DNA of 64,000 bases. It comes from Monilinia fructicola (taxonomy: Eukaryota; Ascomycota; Leotiomycetes; Helotiales; Sclerotiniaceae). The notes under the pieces were generated by a model that worked only from the letters and a program-made list of their open reading frames with translations, was not told the DNA's origin and did no database searches. This document shows positions 12,137-24,976 of the stretch, piece by piece. The translations under genes were made by a program, and so were the position numbers. The stretch is from NCBI GenBank assembly GCA_008692225.1, contig VICG01000009.1, positions 1,488,001 through 1,552,000 of the forward strand. The letters are read 5' to 3'. How positions within the stretch are numbered: position 1 is the first letter of the stretch; every line of letters begins with the position of its first letter.

Positions 12137-13544
12137 TGTTTGTTTTATTCTTTGTTGTGTGAAAACATCTTTTGAGAGATTATATTCCAACATACAATAT
12201 GGGATGGCTGAATATGGAGATTCCCGAGCGGAGATGTTGGTGTATTTATATATATAACTATTCATATTCGTATGTATTATTGAATTTGGTGAGATGGAAT
12301 TATCTGTTGATGGATGTAAAGATTATCTCGATTCTATGCATTTTATGTTCCACGTTGTGAAGATGCTGTCGTATCTAATTATCATATAGCAATAATCTTC
12401 AGAAGTCTTTTCGTTAATCGAGCACCAGTTCAATATTGTAAGAATATGTTACACATAGCCCAACCCGAGCATAACAACATGACCACACCACAACACCGGC
12501 AAGATCATAGAATTCCTGCTCGACCCAGATCAGGGAGATGCAATGATGGTCGCTTCTGCGTGTTCTGCAGTTCCGTACGATGCATATTGAAAGGGGCTAG
12601 TTGGAACTGTGTACTGTACCTGGGTAGAACTATGTAAGTTATGTTTATCATGCATTATGTGACCTTATGGATTGAGGTTTCCCACCTGAATAATGTAATC
12701 TTGTAGAAGTATAGGTTACTTTTGCCTCTCACTTCTCTCACTTGTCTCACTTGTGATATATATCTGCTGCTTAATAAATACAATTGCCATTGATTTCTCG
12801 CGTGCTGTATGCGGAACTGGGGAAGTGGTATTGCACTCGTGTTTCTGTAAGCGTGAATGTACTTCCAAGATTCGATCAGTCGATCATGATACCAAGCACT
12901 CGGCAGTAATCAATTCGCCCGTTCACATCCTCAGCTGTGTCGGTAGGTAGTTTATCGAACATGGTCAAAATATCATGAAAGATCAAAAGATGGCCTTGGG
13001 TTGATTTAATTTAAAATCTCCCAAACAATTCTTCCGTGATGCGTTGGGTAAAACCACGCGTGGGCTGGGTTTAAGAGTCGGGGAGAGCGTTATGGCATGT
13101 AGATGGTGAATAACCAGCGGCTAGCCATATCATTCGCAGTTAAGAGTGTCAAGAGGCTCGGATCTGAAATATGTCATACATATAATGTTATGCTGATTGG
13201 CATACTGGTATTGTAAAGTATCGAGGGTGTGCAGGTGTAAAGTAAATATAGTGAGTAGAGTGTATCGAGTTTTGGACAAGAATTGATTCTTCTGAGATGA
13301 AGCCGCCATCTCAGACAATTATTCTAGCTTTGACCGTGAACCTTTCAAGGGGGAGATAATAGGCTAACTCGATTGCTTATGGCCGGATTCTCTGCGCATT
13401 CGTTTATCAAATCATTAGTGATAGTTCAAAACGAGGTCTTGCACAATTTGTAGTCAGTAACTAAAATTCCGAAGTAAAAGATCGAAGGCATTTGTTTTCT
13501 ATACATTTTAATATCGCATAGTTCAATGGCCACTGAGAATGAAA
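12137..13544. other. Intergenic, no supported gene
   Basis: No open frame here has recognisable composition or splice structure. The longest are 60-65 codons and partly overlap AT-rich DNA. Confidence 0.6.
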
Positions 13545-14710
13545 TCAAAGTGATGTTGTGAACCATGGTCGTGATATGGTGTTCCATTCTAGACTCATGA
13601 TGGATTGCAATTGTTTGTCATCGACACCATCACTGGTGTTCGGTATCATCAGAGTTGCCCGTTTTAATACCCGCTCCATTCTCTCTTGATGCGAGCTAGC
13701 TCTCGATCTAACCCTCTTTTGAAGTGTTGTAGGTCTCAATGCAGTACAAGTGCAGAGCATATCGGTGCGAAATTCGAACCAAAAGCGAGGATTGAGACCT
13801 AAGAAATGTAGATGATTATATGCCAGAATTCTCCATTGGTGAATCCTAGTCAGAATGCTCATCATGGCCCACGCGGGAACTGAGCCTTTTGTTATAGGAA
13901 TGCTTCAAATATAATGTTTATCGGTCCATGGAAGACTTTGACCTTTTGCTCTCCATTTGTAACTGATAGCGTCCGGGTATGAAGGCAAAAGCACACAGCG
14001 TGTGTTTGTTGATACATTGATGACTGGGATTGGACTCGAAAAGTGATTGGCTGATACAAATCTATCCATGGTCGTTGGGTAAATGAGTAGTATTCTACTT
14101 TCCGCGTTGGAATTGACAGCACACAAGCAACTCCGGGGTTGAGACGAAGAACCAGAGTATGTAGCAGCGGAAATCGAATTATACACTTTTTTGACAAATT
14201 CGATAGCCTTTAGTTGTTTCAGTTATCCGACATCAAGCTCAACGATAGAGACGTTACGGGTAAGCCATATCGGGTGATCTTTTGCTTCCAGTATGGACGG
14301 TATTGCTTTTAGTGTAGGCTGCCTCGGATATCTGTGTTCATACACTGTCTTTGTGATACAATGTATAAGTAAATAGCAGTTGTTTGAATCCTTACATTTG
14401 AGGTCATATATTGCCAGAACGATAGGGTGAATCAGGATTTCGCGTACTTAAAATTCTAATCTTATGGAATGAATTGTTCTGGTAGCTTGGTAGCAATGCG
14501 AGTCATGAGTCGATTGGTATTATTGGCTGTGAGTATAAAATTTGCTTTCAGATAGAAAATATTCAAAGTCTCATGATAGAGTGTAGGATTCCCTCGAAGA
14601 GCCTTTGTCAATGAAGGAGTCTTGACATTCCACGCACATGGAAGTAAACATAAAGATGTAAAATACTCTTCAAAAATAGTAATTGGAAGTTCTAACGGAA
14701 GACTCGCCAA
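13545..14710 (-). pseudogene. F-box-like fungal protein, multiply broken frame
   Basis: On the minus strand the region starts at 14710 with MASLPLELPITIFEEYF, which looks like a fungal F-box opening. NPTLYHETLNIFYLKANF follows, typical of the large 'F-box-like' families of filamentous fungi that may recruit substrates to SCF ubiquitin ligase. The first frame stops at 14462. Coherent continuations then appear in other frames: around 14460-14405, then 14340-14225 after a possible intron with donor GTAAGG, then 14190-13892 and finally 13865-13545 (rich in Arg, ending near TMSLEW-type sequence). Several switches fall in TA dinucleotide repeats and can be repaired by removing TA, as in other genes here. 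At least one in-frame TAA (near 14222) is not explained by a simple indel. It may be a real pseudogene, or a real gene damaged by sequence error. The function is weakly supported. Confidence 0.4.
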
Positions 14711-15585
14711 ATTAAAGATTTAATATCGACACAAATCTGATATTGAGATAGATAAAACGCTCAACTTGAAAGATGGTGTGCGAGTATATTGCATCAATAA
14801 TGGCATAAACTTAAGGGTGGATAGAATATTCCCTTCAATACGAACGAAATACCAAGAATGTGATAAGTGACAGGTATAGGCAAACAGGGATAGACTTTTC
14901 CGTGCCTGGTTCTGCAAGCCACGAAACCTCACTTGAGATCAACAGCTCCATGAAAGACATCTCAATTTGATATGATCGAGGTATATAAGCAGTAGGTATA
15001 TTTATCTGCCTCGAGGGGAGATGTTTTTAGATCTTATGTAGGAGGAGCACGTTGCCATGGAAGCGAGAATGAATGTGAAAAGCTTCAAAGATGGCATTGC
15101 CCCATATACGATTATTATGGTATCCATGGATAATCTTTCATGGGTAAAGATTGTTGCTTACTTATTATTATGAATGCAAGATCCTGTTGAACTGAATTGA
15201 ATTGAGTTGAGTTGGTTCAAGTTTATGTTGTTGATTGACACTTCCATCTCCAAGACTGCAGGTGGTTGGTTGCCATTTCTCGCATAATTGATGAATTCGA
15301 AGTCGAAGTCGAAGTCGAATTCATTCGTTGGTATGAACCTCAACCTCCAGCTACGTAAGACTTCCAAGATAGTAAACAATTACTTACAGTATTAACCCGT
15401 GGCCGGGACCTTTTAACCTTATGGTTATGGAAAAGGTGCCAGATATCCGACTTGACAAGGGATGAGAATACTTTAGCGTCTTGGTATTTCCATCAGTCGT
15501 CAATCGATCGGTTTACTTTCTATAAAACAATTCTAATAGATTTCAAAATGAAGATGTTGTCCTTTTTCAATCTTCAAATGTCTTT
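14711..15585. other. Intergenic, no supported gene
   Basis: Short open frames on the minus strand (for example 14720-14932) show no motif. A short (GAAGTC)-type repeat lies near 15298-15320. It is the likely upstream region of the GT8 gene. Confidence 0.6.
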
Positions 15586-16726
15586 ATGGCAGGCTTTCGG
15601 TTTTATACTCGCCGACTGCGGGTTTTGATATCCACAACCACCATTCAGGTTTCTTTGATATCATTACTCGTATTTCTCATTGTCAGATTCGTTCTCCTTC
15701 ATAATCATGATCCCGATCCATTTCCACCCATGCCGGGACCGGTAACTACGGTTGATGACCCTACGAATGACTACTTTAAATTCGCATATTGTTCAATATG
15801 TTACATCACCCGAGTACCTTTGTAGTGCTCTCATGTTATGGTCTCAGGTTGAGACAATCGGTAGTCGTGCTCAAAGACTAATGCTATATCCTTCCCATTG
15901 GTCTCCTGAAGAAACCGATAATGCTCTCCCCTCAAAGCCTCTCACCCCCATTGCCAGGTTGCTAAAGCAAGCGCAAACCGATTATTACGTTAAACTTCAG
16001 CCCGTGGACGTCTTGCACCAAAATAATACCGAACATTCAACATGGGCAGGTTCATTCACCAAACTCCTCTCATTCAATCTCACACAATACGATCGAGTTT
16101 TGCATCTCGACTCCGATGCTCTCTATATCCAGAATATGGATGAGTTGTTTCTTCTACCTCCTGCTCCGGTCGCTATGCCATATACGTATTTTGGCCCACC
16201 AACAAATTGGGCATATTCCTCCCAACTATTATTGCTACACCCTTCGGCGAACCTATTTCAGAAAGTCGAATCTGCTGTACAGCATGCCGGGCCGGATGAG
16301 TCTGATATGGATATTTTGAATACAATGTTTGCTCCCCAAATTTTGGCAATGCCGTCTCGTCCTTACAATCTTCTTTCGGGAGAATTCCGTCGCAAATCAC
16401 ATAAAGAATATCTGGGTAATTCAAAAGAAGTTTGGGATCCAGAAAAGATATTGGCAGAAGCAAAATACATGCACTTTTCGGATTGGCCAATACCGAAACC
16501 TTGGATTAGGGCGACTAAAGAAGAATTGAATCGATATATGCCGAATTGTGGTGCGAGTGAATGGTTTGGAGCTACGGATTGTAGAGATAGGACGATATGG
16601 TTGGGGTTATATGGAATGTATGGGCGAAGGAGAAAGGAAGTTTGTGGGATTGGATTTGAGCTACAACAGAGGGTTTTGATTGGAGACTCGGAGCATAAGG
16701 GAACAAATGGAGATGCGATTAGTTGA
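15586..16726 (+). CDS. GT8-family glycosyltransferase (glycogenin/GNT1-like), one frameshift
   Basis: A type II membrane protein is predicted: a short basic N-terminus (FYTRRLRV), then a single hydrophobic anchor (VSLISLLVFLIVRFVLL, residues ~22-40), then a lumenal catalytic domain. The domain opens with VQYVTSPEYLC and carries the donor-metal motif VLHLDSDALYIQNMDELF (DxD = DSD). Related fungal enzymes are annotated as N-acetylglucosaminyltransferases or glycogenin-like transferases; the acceptor cannot be read from sequence. The frame breaks at 15789-15790: the upstream frame stops at 15825 while the homologous continuation runs one base over. Dropping one T joins FKFAY to VQYVTSPEY and gives 379 residues. 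The rest of the frame is open to the TGA ending at 16726. No introns are needed. Start at 15586 is the ATG just before the anchor. Confidence 0.82.
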
Positions 16727-18015
16727 AGTTCAGGTGCAGATGAGGAGTGAACCGTGTAGGTTATGATGGCTTACTGGATTAAGTAATCATGGCCGCCTTA
16801 CACAGGTGAAGAACCATTACAGAGAATATAATTCAACACAACAATGAATTCTACTGGTATATTTTACATCAGCCATATAATCATATCCTTCCCCATCGAT
16901 TTATTGTTAGGAGGATGGAATTAAGAGTGACTTAGATCTCGTCTCCATCCGCCCCTAATGCCAAGGATGCAAGACTTACCAAGATCATGTAGAAGTTGTT
17001 GAGAGTACAAAGTTGTATCCATCATACACAGCTACAAGACCACCGAAGGAATCCAACATCTGCCTGAACAAGTGTAGAGGCAAAACTCAAAGTCATAAGC
17101 TAAAAGCCACACAAGGTCACTTCACCATTTTACACACCTCATCCTCTCAATCGACAACTACAACCCTGGAACCGCGATATCCCCCCAAAACCAAACCCAA
17201 AAATCTAAATTCCTTCCCCCATATTTAGTCTTCATCTGCGCCTAGCTCACTGTCTCTACAAAATATATCTCAAATACACTAAGTAAGCCCATGAACCTCT
17301 CTCCTTCACCTTTTCACAACCTCCACTTTCAAACCCCTAACCCCTTACTCCTCAAATCTCGCTCGTTTACAACTTACTACCTATGTCTATTGGTTAGTTA
17401 TTATGCCAACAGGGCGGCTGAGTGTGTCAAGTAGTCAATCACAAGACCGACGATCCTTGAGTTCTCGTCTACATCTATTTACGTATCTCTAAGAGAGAAA
17501 GGAGTATATATACAATGGATCGATTAAGGATGCATTATTTCTGAGCTCGCTTGCCCCAATTGATCATAAAATTTCTCTAGTTGCCAATTCCAAATTGTAG
17601 TCCTAAATCCATATGGTCATATAGGAGATCGCCGTTTTCATCACATTCAAAGGCCCTCCCAGTGTCAAATCCTTTCATCTTTTGTAAATCATTATACGGT
17701 TTATGATTCCTAGAACGGTGATCCTCTAAAGGTCGATTGTGTTCCTTGAAGAAGAATGCGTTTGGAGTTCAAAGGGACCTCGGATGACAAAGGCAAACAA
17801 AGATTTTGAAGTCCTCAAATTTCGGCTGCATCAAGGCCCTAGAACTCTATAATCACAAAGAAAAGGTCAGTTCAATAAGTAGCATCTGTTATCTGGCAAA
17901 TAATTGGTAGGTTTAAGGAACCGCCGACAAAGTTTACATATTCATCTAACAACAATCAACCACAGCAAATACCATTTGTGTGTATATTCAGCTGTGAAGC
18001 TGAAGATTCTTCAGT
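16727..18015. other. Intergenic, no supported gene
   Basis: C/A-rich pyrimidine stretches at 17020-17350, but no coding-like frame. It separates the GT8 gene from the coiled-coil gene, both on the plus strand. Confidence 0.65.
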
Positions 18016-21000
18016 ATGGCTGCTCGTAATGAACCAGAATATGCTTTTTGGCAAGAGGAGCAAGTCAAAAGGCTGGCAATTGAAGATGAGCTTGCCCGTA
18101 AAGAGGCTTTAATCCCAATATCCGATCCCCAGCGACAATACGGGCACTTGCCTACATTCGAGGAGAAGCAAAATGAATGGAGTGATCTGGTGAAGCCGAT
18201 TAAGGAGGCTATTCGTCGCCTTGAATCTGCAGGAAATAACGAGAATGAGCATCCTATAATAGAGCAGTTCAACAAGATGGGCAGGCTGGTGATGAAATCA
18301 CATCAAGACGCTATCCGGTATCGAGAAAAGGGTCGTGTGTGGCGGGGTTTTGCGAAATCGATCCGAGCAATACATCCTGGAGTTTCGACGAGCTACCCAG
18401 TACTACTTTGCCAACCAAAGTGATCAGCAAATGGAACCAGCAACGTTTCGAACGGCCGTTGCGGATTTTCATGCTACTGTAACTACCACTCTCAGGGGTC
18501 TTCGTGTAGCAATGGGGCAGGAAGAGAGTGAAGAGGAAGTGCTCGGGGCTGAATATGATTCAGATGGCGGAGAACCTATCATTAATCTGAAGACTAACCA
18601 TAGTACACCGCAACCATTCAGTGATCTTGTCCAGGGTATCGCAGAGATATCAGAAATTTTTAGAAAGAGAGGCTTGGCTGCGGCTGGGGGTGCCTCCAAA
18701 GCTGATCTAGACAATGTCAAATACCTTGGGGACAAACTGAAGGAAAAAGAGGAATATGTTGCAAAGTTGGAGAGAGAAAATCAAGATTTTCATAATGCCC
18801 GTGGCCGACCTCCGTCTGATCAAAGTTGTGCAAGAGAGAAGGCCGAGATTGAAAGATTGGAAAAACAACTGAAGAAAGCACGGGACGCTGAGGCTGAAAC
18901 TAGAATACAATTCGAGCAGGCAAACAATTATATCGATAGTGTTTCGAGAGGTCTGAGAGTGCCAGAACTTCCAGATGAAGCGGGCGGTGTTCTATTAAGA
19001 GACGAGTCCTTTGACGACTTGTGCAGACATTTTGAGAGCTACCATGCTAATGCAGAAGAGTCATTGGGCAGAGTCAAAACATTGGAAGACCTATTGAGAG
19101 AGGTTGTAATTCATCCAGGCCCAGCTTCAAACAAGAAATTGGAAGAAGAATTCAAAAATCAGAAAGCTCAGGCCGATGCTGCCATAAAAGTAAAAGAAGA
19201 AATTGCGCGGAAGATAAGAGGGCAGTTAGAGCAGGTCAACCGAGATGTACAAAAACACAAAGCCAATAGCGACGGACTTCAATTGCAGGTGAATGATCTG
19301 GAGATTAGATTGGCTGATTCCGTGAAACAATTTTCCATTTTACAAAAGTTGGAGGCTGAGACGAAGAGGGCTAGGACTAGAGCTCCAGATGAAAGCATAC
19401 AAAGAACTGGAGAGAAGGAAAAATTTAAGCTTTTTACAAGCCATTGAGGATCTGGATACACAACTTATGATTAGGAAAGAGCAATTGGAGCAACAACGGA
19501 AAATCGTTGTCGAAAGAGACAGAGAAATTCGGAGGTTGAAAATCACGCTTGCTTGGGATCAGGATGCAAGCAGGAATCGACAGGAGATTCAGGATCTCAG
19601 AGAGAGAATTGTCGCGTACGAGCATGCAATTGAAGATCTAGTTGCCAAGAATGCTCTAGAGGCATTGCAAGGCTCAAATGCACTGCATCCTGATAATCCA
19701 GATGTCAAAACTGAGCTGGAGAATCTAAAAATTGGAAACTAGTGAAGTATGAAAACAAAGGGCAGTCTGATGAGGAGATTTCAAATCTACGAACAGAAAT
19801 CACAAGCCTAGAGAGGACTATCGATTCTTTGAAAGACAAACTCGAAGAAGCGAAAGCGGCTCGTCCAGCGGATGTTGATCTGGCACTTGCCCAAGCACAT
19901 ATCGATCTTGACAACCGGGACAGGCAAATAGCAGATCTGCAGAGGCAAATCGCCGCAAACAGTGCAAAGCATAGTCACCAAGTGGAAGAAATAACAAAAA
20001 GACTTGATGAAGCCAGATTAAACGCCAACGGCATCTCACCACAAGACTTGAGAAATTTGAGAAAGAATCTAGTTCACTGTAGAAAACAGCATCATGATGA
20101 CCAGGAAACTATTGCAAGACTGCAAGGGGATCTCGATGCTGCTCATCAACGAGGCGCGTTGAAGGATCAACGAATACAAAAAGTTTGTTCAAGGGAAGAC
20201 CCACGGCTCGGCTGATCAACTTCAAGAATTACAAGATGCCATGCAGGAAGAGATTGACACATTGGAGGCAAAGTTGGAAAAAGAGAGAGAGGCAAGAGAT
20301 GTGCTGGCAGAAGAGGCTAGAGTAAAAGCCGACGCAGAGCGTCAACGAGATCTCGAGGCCGCTGCGACTGACCAAGCAATGAGAGATGAAAGTCTTGAAT
20401 CATTCGACTCTAATGAAGAAGTTAACAAGGAGCATATTGCCAGAATTAGAGCACAGGGGGTACAACTGAGGCAGATGCAATCGAATATTGATCAGCTTCA
20501 ATTGGATATCACCTTTAGTAACGCAGAGTTGTCAGTTATGACAAAACAACGAGATCGCCTTGTGACACAACTCAACCAAGCTCGACAAGAACTAGCAAAT
20601 AACCAAGGTGTTGGGGGATCGAATGCAGACCGACTTGCCGAAATTGCCGATCTCGAGGCTCAACTTGCCGATCTCGAGACGCGACTTGAGACATGTGAGC
20701 AAACTGGCGCAACACTACAATTGCAGAGAGATCATGCAATTGTACAAAACGAGCAAACCCTAGAAAGGATGGCTGATCTACAGACAGCGCACGATACAAG
20801 TAAGTTCCCTATGCTCTGAACTTTCATTTGTACATACTAACTATAATTCTTTTAGTGGCCGGCGAAGGCCCCAAGCTTGGATTGAGACGTATAAAGACAA
20901 GAATTGCCAATCAAGCTAAAGCAACAAAGGCTAGGAACATCGCGGCTAAAGAGGCTGAAGAAGCAGCGAAAGAAACAAAGAAAAAAGCAGCACCAAAAAG

Positions 21001-23308
21001 GAGAAGATCGTCAACAGGGGGTGGTCCCCCACCTCCTCCTCCAAAGTCTCCACCGGGTGGTGGGGGTGGAGGTGCAGGATCAGGGCCACCACCACCACCA
21101 CCACCACCAAGACCAGGACCAGGACCAGGGCCAGGGCCAGGACCAGGGCCACCACCAGGACCATCAGGGGGAGGGGCGGGAGTGAAGGTAGGTGGCGGTA
21201 GAGGAGCAAAGGGAGGTAGTCGGAAGAAAAAAGAGAAAGAACAGGGGGAGGAAGGAGGGGAAGAGAAGAAACAGCCAGAGGCAGAAGCAGCTACCGCATC
21301 CCCAGAGGGTAGAGTGACCAGGTCTAGAGCAAAAAAACTGGAAGGGGCAAAGACTATATCAACCGAGGAAAAGAATCGATTAGCTGCGGAGGATAAGCAG
21401 AAGAAAGATGCCGAAGCGAAGAAGAAGGCTGCTGCCCAGAAGAAGAAGAAAGATGCCGAAGCGAAAAAGCAGGCGGCGGCCCAAAAGGAGAAGGATGCTG
21501 CTGGTGCAGATAAAGGTATGTCGGATGAAGAAAAGGCAGCAGCTGCCCAGAAGGATAAGGATGACGCAGCGGCGAAAAGGCAGCAGCTACGCAGCAGAAG
21601 GCGGATGATTGCAGCGGCGAAAAAGACTGCAGCTGCAGCGAAAAAGGTAGCAGCTGCAGCGAAAAAGGCAGCAACTGCTCAAAAGAGGAGGGATGACGCA
21701 GCGGTGAAAAAGGCAGCAGCTGCGCAGCAGAAGGCGGATGATGCAGCGGCGAAAAAGACTGCAGCTGCAGCGAAAAAGGTAGCAGCTGCAGCGAAAAAGG
21801 CAGCAACTGCTCAAAAGAGGAAGGATGACGCAGCGGTGAAAAAGGCAGCAAACGAACAAAAGCAGGCCGATATTGATGCGAAAAACAAAACAAGCCGCGG
21901 ATGACAAGGAGAAGGCAGAGGTTGCTGCGAGGCAGAAAAGGGCGGCCGAAAAACTGAAGAATACGGCCGATGCTATTGCACAAAAGAAAAAGGAGATAGA
22001 GGATGAGAAGAAGAGGGCACAAAAAGAGAAGGAGAAAGGAGATGCAGGAACAACTGGTGTTGGTGGTAGTGGCGTCGCAGGTAAGTGATTAATCATGACA
22101 CTATTGCAACATCAAATACTAACTTTTGTGTTAGGTACAAAGCGTCCAGGTGGAGAAATTGTTGAGCCATCAAGCAAAAGACTAAAATCGGATAAAGTGG
22201 ACGCTATTAAGGAGGCAAAGAAAGCGGCAGCAAAGACATCCAAGAAGATTGAAGATCCCTCATACAGACCTCCCAAGACACCGGATGCAGATGCGGACGA
22301 AAGTGGATCGGATAAAGAAGCTGGAGCACATCCGGGAGGGGCTCCGAAGGCACCCGTAAAGAAAGCGCCAGTGAAGGGAGCGCCGGTGAAGGAAACGCTG
22401 GTGGCTCCGAAGGCACCCGCAAAGAAAGCACCCGTAAAGGGAGCGCCAGTGGCTCCGAAGGCACCTGCAAAGAAAGCACCCGCAAAGAAAGTACCGGTAA
22501 AGGGAGCGCCGGTGAAGGGAGCGCCTGTGGCTCCGAAGGCACCCGCAAAGAAAGCACCCGCAAAGAAAGCACCGGTAAAGGGAGCGCCGGTGAAGGGAGC
22601 GCCTGTGGCTCCGAAGGCACCCGCAAAGAAAGCACCCGCAAAGAAAGCACCGGCAAAGGGAGCGCCGGTGAAGGAGCGCCGGGGAAGCGCGCGTGAAAGG
22701 AGCGCGGTGAAAGGAGCGCCGGTGAAAGGAGCGCCGGTGAAAGGAGCGCCGGTGAAAGGAGCGCCGGTGAAAGGAGCGCCGGTGTGAAAGGAGCGCCGGT
22801 GAAAGGAGCGCCGGTGAAAGGAGCGCCGGTGAAGGGAGCGCCAGTAAAATCGATAGTTACAAAAAGTGCAGCTCTAGCGAAAGCGCCTGATACGCAACCG
22901 CTTCCAAGGATATCAACTCGACCAAAGACAAGAGCATCGGGTAGTGACTCACGTCCAACTCGGGAGCAGGATAAAGAGTGGACACCAAGCGAAGAGGAAG
23001 AAGAAGATGAGCCTCTCACCCCAGGAGGCGATAAAGAAGACAAGCCGCTCACGCCAGGAGGCGATGAAGATGCGCTCGAAGAAATAATCGAAACCGTGTC
23101 TGCAAGGGCAATACTCGCTGCCGAAACGCCGCAAAGATCCAGCTTTGCAACTCACCGGCCAGTGATAAGACCAAAAGTTACATTTGATGAGCAGAAATAT
23201 GTTCTTGAGCCGGAACCCGAGGATACGTCGACGACGCTTCAGGTGCTAAGCGGTGTAAAGAGGGGTCCGCCACCACAGCCGGATCAGGTAAAGAGAGCCA
23301 AGTTATGA
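18016..23308 (+). CDS. Giant coiled-coil protein with Lys/Ala/Pro repeat tail, six apparent frameshifts
   Basis: I do not recognise this gene. Exons are 18016-20799, 20856-22080 and 22135-23308, with short introns of 56 and 54 bp. Residues ~1-900 are acidic/basic heptad-rich coiled coil (many LEKQL-, LERTIDSLKDKL-type stretches). A Pro run and a GPGPGPG run follow (nt 21027-21175), then an SRAKK-type basic patch. Next is a Lys/Ala block (nt 21400-21850) with two long near-identical copies, then KGAPV/KAPAKKA minisatellite repeats (22350-22850). The acidic C-terminus includes two EPLTPGGD-like units and ends KRAKL. Breaks occur at 18363-18364, 19375-19387, 19727-19731, 20178-20182, 21881-21885 and 22783-22786; five need bases removed and one (19727) needs one added. 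After correction the three exons total 5178 nt, an open frame of 1725 residues. A chromatin or scaffold role is possible from the histone-H1-like tail, but that is inference. Confidence 0.75.
21027..21178 (+). repeat. Proline and Gly-Pro coding repeat
   Basis: CCX runs encode two polyproline tracts (six and eight Pro) separated by a Gly run, followed by repeated GGACCA/GGGCCA hexamers encoding alternating Gly-Pro. Confidence 0.85.
22340..22856 (+). repeat. 15-bp coding minisatellite (KGAPV / KAPAK units)
   Basis: The main unit AAAGGAGCGCCGGTG encodes KGAPV and occurs nine or more times between about 22700 and 22845. A longer compound unit of GCTCCGAAGGCACCC plus GCAAAGAAAGCACCC blocks is repeated upstream three times with small changes. 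One array junction (22783-22786) carries an extra TG. Another (about 22670-22710) is locally out of frame and yields ERRGSARERSA in place of the repeat. Confidence 0.93.
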
Positions 23309-24976
23309 GCAATATGATGTTGATTGGATTTGAGTTTGATGTTTACTTTTTATTCTAGTAGTATTTTGTATCTTTGATGGCGTTTTTGGGAGGATTTTCT
23401 GCCGTAAGTAGTTGATAAGTAAAGAACGCAATTTAATGTACACTTTCCTAAGCATCCGCCTTAACTTCAGTGACTTCTTTGCGTACAACCTTAAATTTAT
23501 GGAGTCACATATGTAATCAGGGTGCCCGAGAATTCCTGCCATCCCATCTGATGATCAGAAAAGGAAGAAACGCCTGTAAGCGTACACGAGCAGACTAAGT
23601 GAAGGGGTTGGAAGCTTCATATGACTGAATTTCTTTTCCATGAGTTTGGTCGAAGCGGAGAAAACGGGATCCGCTTGCCAACAAGTTAATTCCCGAATCA
23701 TCAACTCTCCCTTTGGGCCATTCAAGATTGCGGCAGGTTTGCTTTGGCAGATAGATGAGTTAGAAGCGTCCGAATCAATATTAGCCCAGTAACTAGCAAC
23801 TGAGGAAGGTAAGTGAAATGAAAAAAAAAAATCATTGAAACCAGAAGGCCATTTTTAAAGAGAACTGATAAAATTTCTGATTAGAGTGAACATCGAGGAA
23901 GATATGGCGATGTTGTGTTGTGTTGTGTAACATCGAGAAAAGAATATTACAATGAAAAAGATAGAAACAGGTAGCATGAGTTGAGTTGAGTTCAAGAATC
24001 TATCCTCACTGGAGTGATGGGCAACATCTGTCAAGGCAGCTTTACACTAGTATAGCGGGGATAATTTTGAGGACACAGGTATGTGAGAGAAAAAGGGAAC
24101 GCTGTGATATACTCGAGTAGCCGCATACACAACCAAAGAAAGTTTCTTGAAAATTCGAACCAGAGAAGCGACGCGAAAGAAAATAGTAGGCATATTTCTA
24201 CCAAGTTCCATCTACCGATTTCCAATCGGCCGGGCATAGATAAGTTGGTACCTTTTCCCACCAGTCGTGGACATATAGTTGATGCGAGACTTGAGGAACT
24301 GCTATCCGGAATAGCATTGGTCTCAAAACCTGGAGATAGTAAAAAGTCATCTTGAATCCAGATATCTCCATTCATATCGCCAAAAAGTGGCAATTCCTTT
24401 ATTGAGAATCTTCAAATGGAACTGCTTTATTACTTGAAGGCTTGATCCGACCAGTTGTGCTCCTGAGAGTAAGGACTTCCTTTCATGGGTTGAACTCGTG
24501 ATTGTGTACTTGCAGATCATTGAAAAAACATCTCAGAGAATCTCTCGCCTGATAGCTTTGGAATTCCAGTTGCACAGTAATATAGTGAGATTTGAAATTA
24601 CAAAAGGGCACAGTAAATTCGCCAAGATGGCAAAGAATACAAATAATCAACCATTTCCTCGCATGACAGATGAGGCTCGAGAGAAGTTGCATCACATGTA
24701 TTAATGAAAAGAGTTAATAACATTCACAAATTCATTTTCCTATGGTTACAGTAGCAGTATACTAATCAAAAGAGAGTAAGTAAACTCGGATTATGTCACC
24801 CTAACAAGAAAAATTATCCTTGTGAGTACAAAGAGACCTTATGTTATGAATAAATAAAACCCTAAGTTAGTTTTCTTTCGATTTGGGAGTGATAAGTTTT
24901 GTGTTGCTGCACACCGGCAACTAGACTAAATATTTGGAAGCGATGGACGTTCATTAATCGAGTGAAGGGACGCATA
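23309..24976. other. Intergenic; possible unassigned exon at 24524-24704
   Basis: No recognisable gene. On the plus strand, ACTTGCAG ending near 24516 looks like a splice acceptor. It is followed by an open stretch of about 60 codons to the TAA near 24704 (IIEKTSQRISRLIALEF... ending HHMY), with normal protein composition. An upstream open frame at 24083-24355 could belong with it. I could not link them in a convincing model. Confidence 0.35.

Noticed and set aside
21354..22096. Long minus-strand frames opposite the Lys/Ala block of the coiled-coil gene
   Set aside because: Shadow frames caused by biased GCA/AAG codons on the real plus strand; repetitive Leu/Phe/Ser-rich products.
22207..23052. 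281-codon minus-strand frame opposite the KGAPV array
   Set aside because: Antisense reading of a 15-bp repeat; it has Leu-Ser-Pro-Ala repeats only, and the sense strand has splice sites and continuity with upstream coiled coil.
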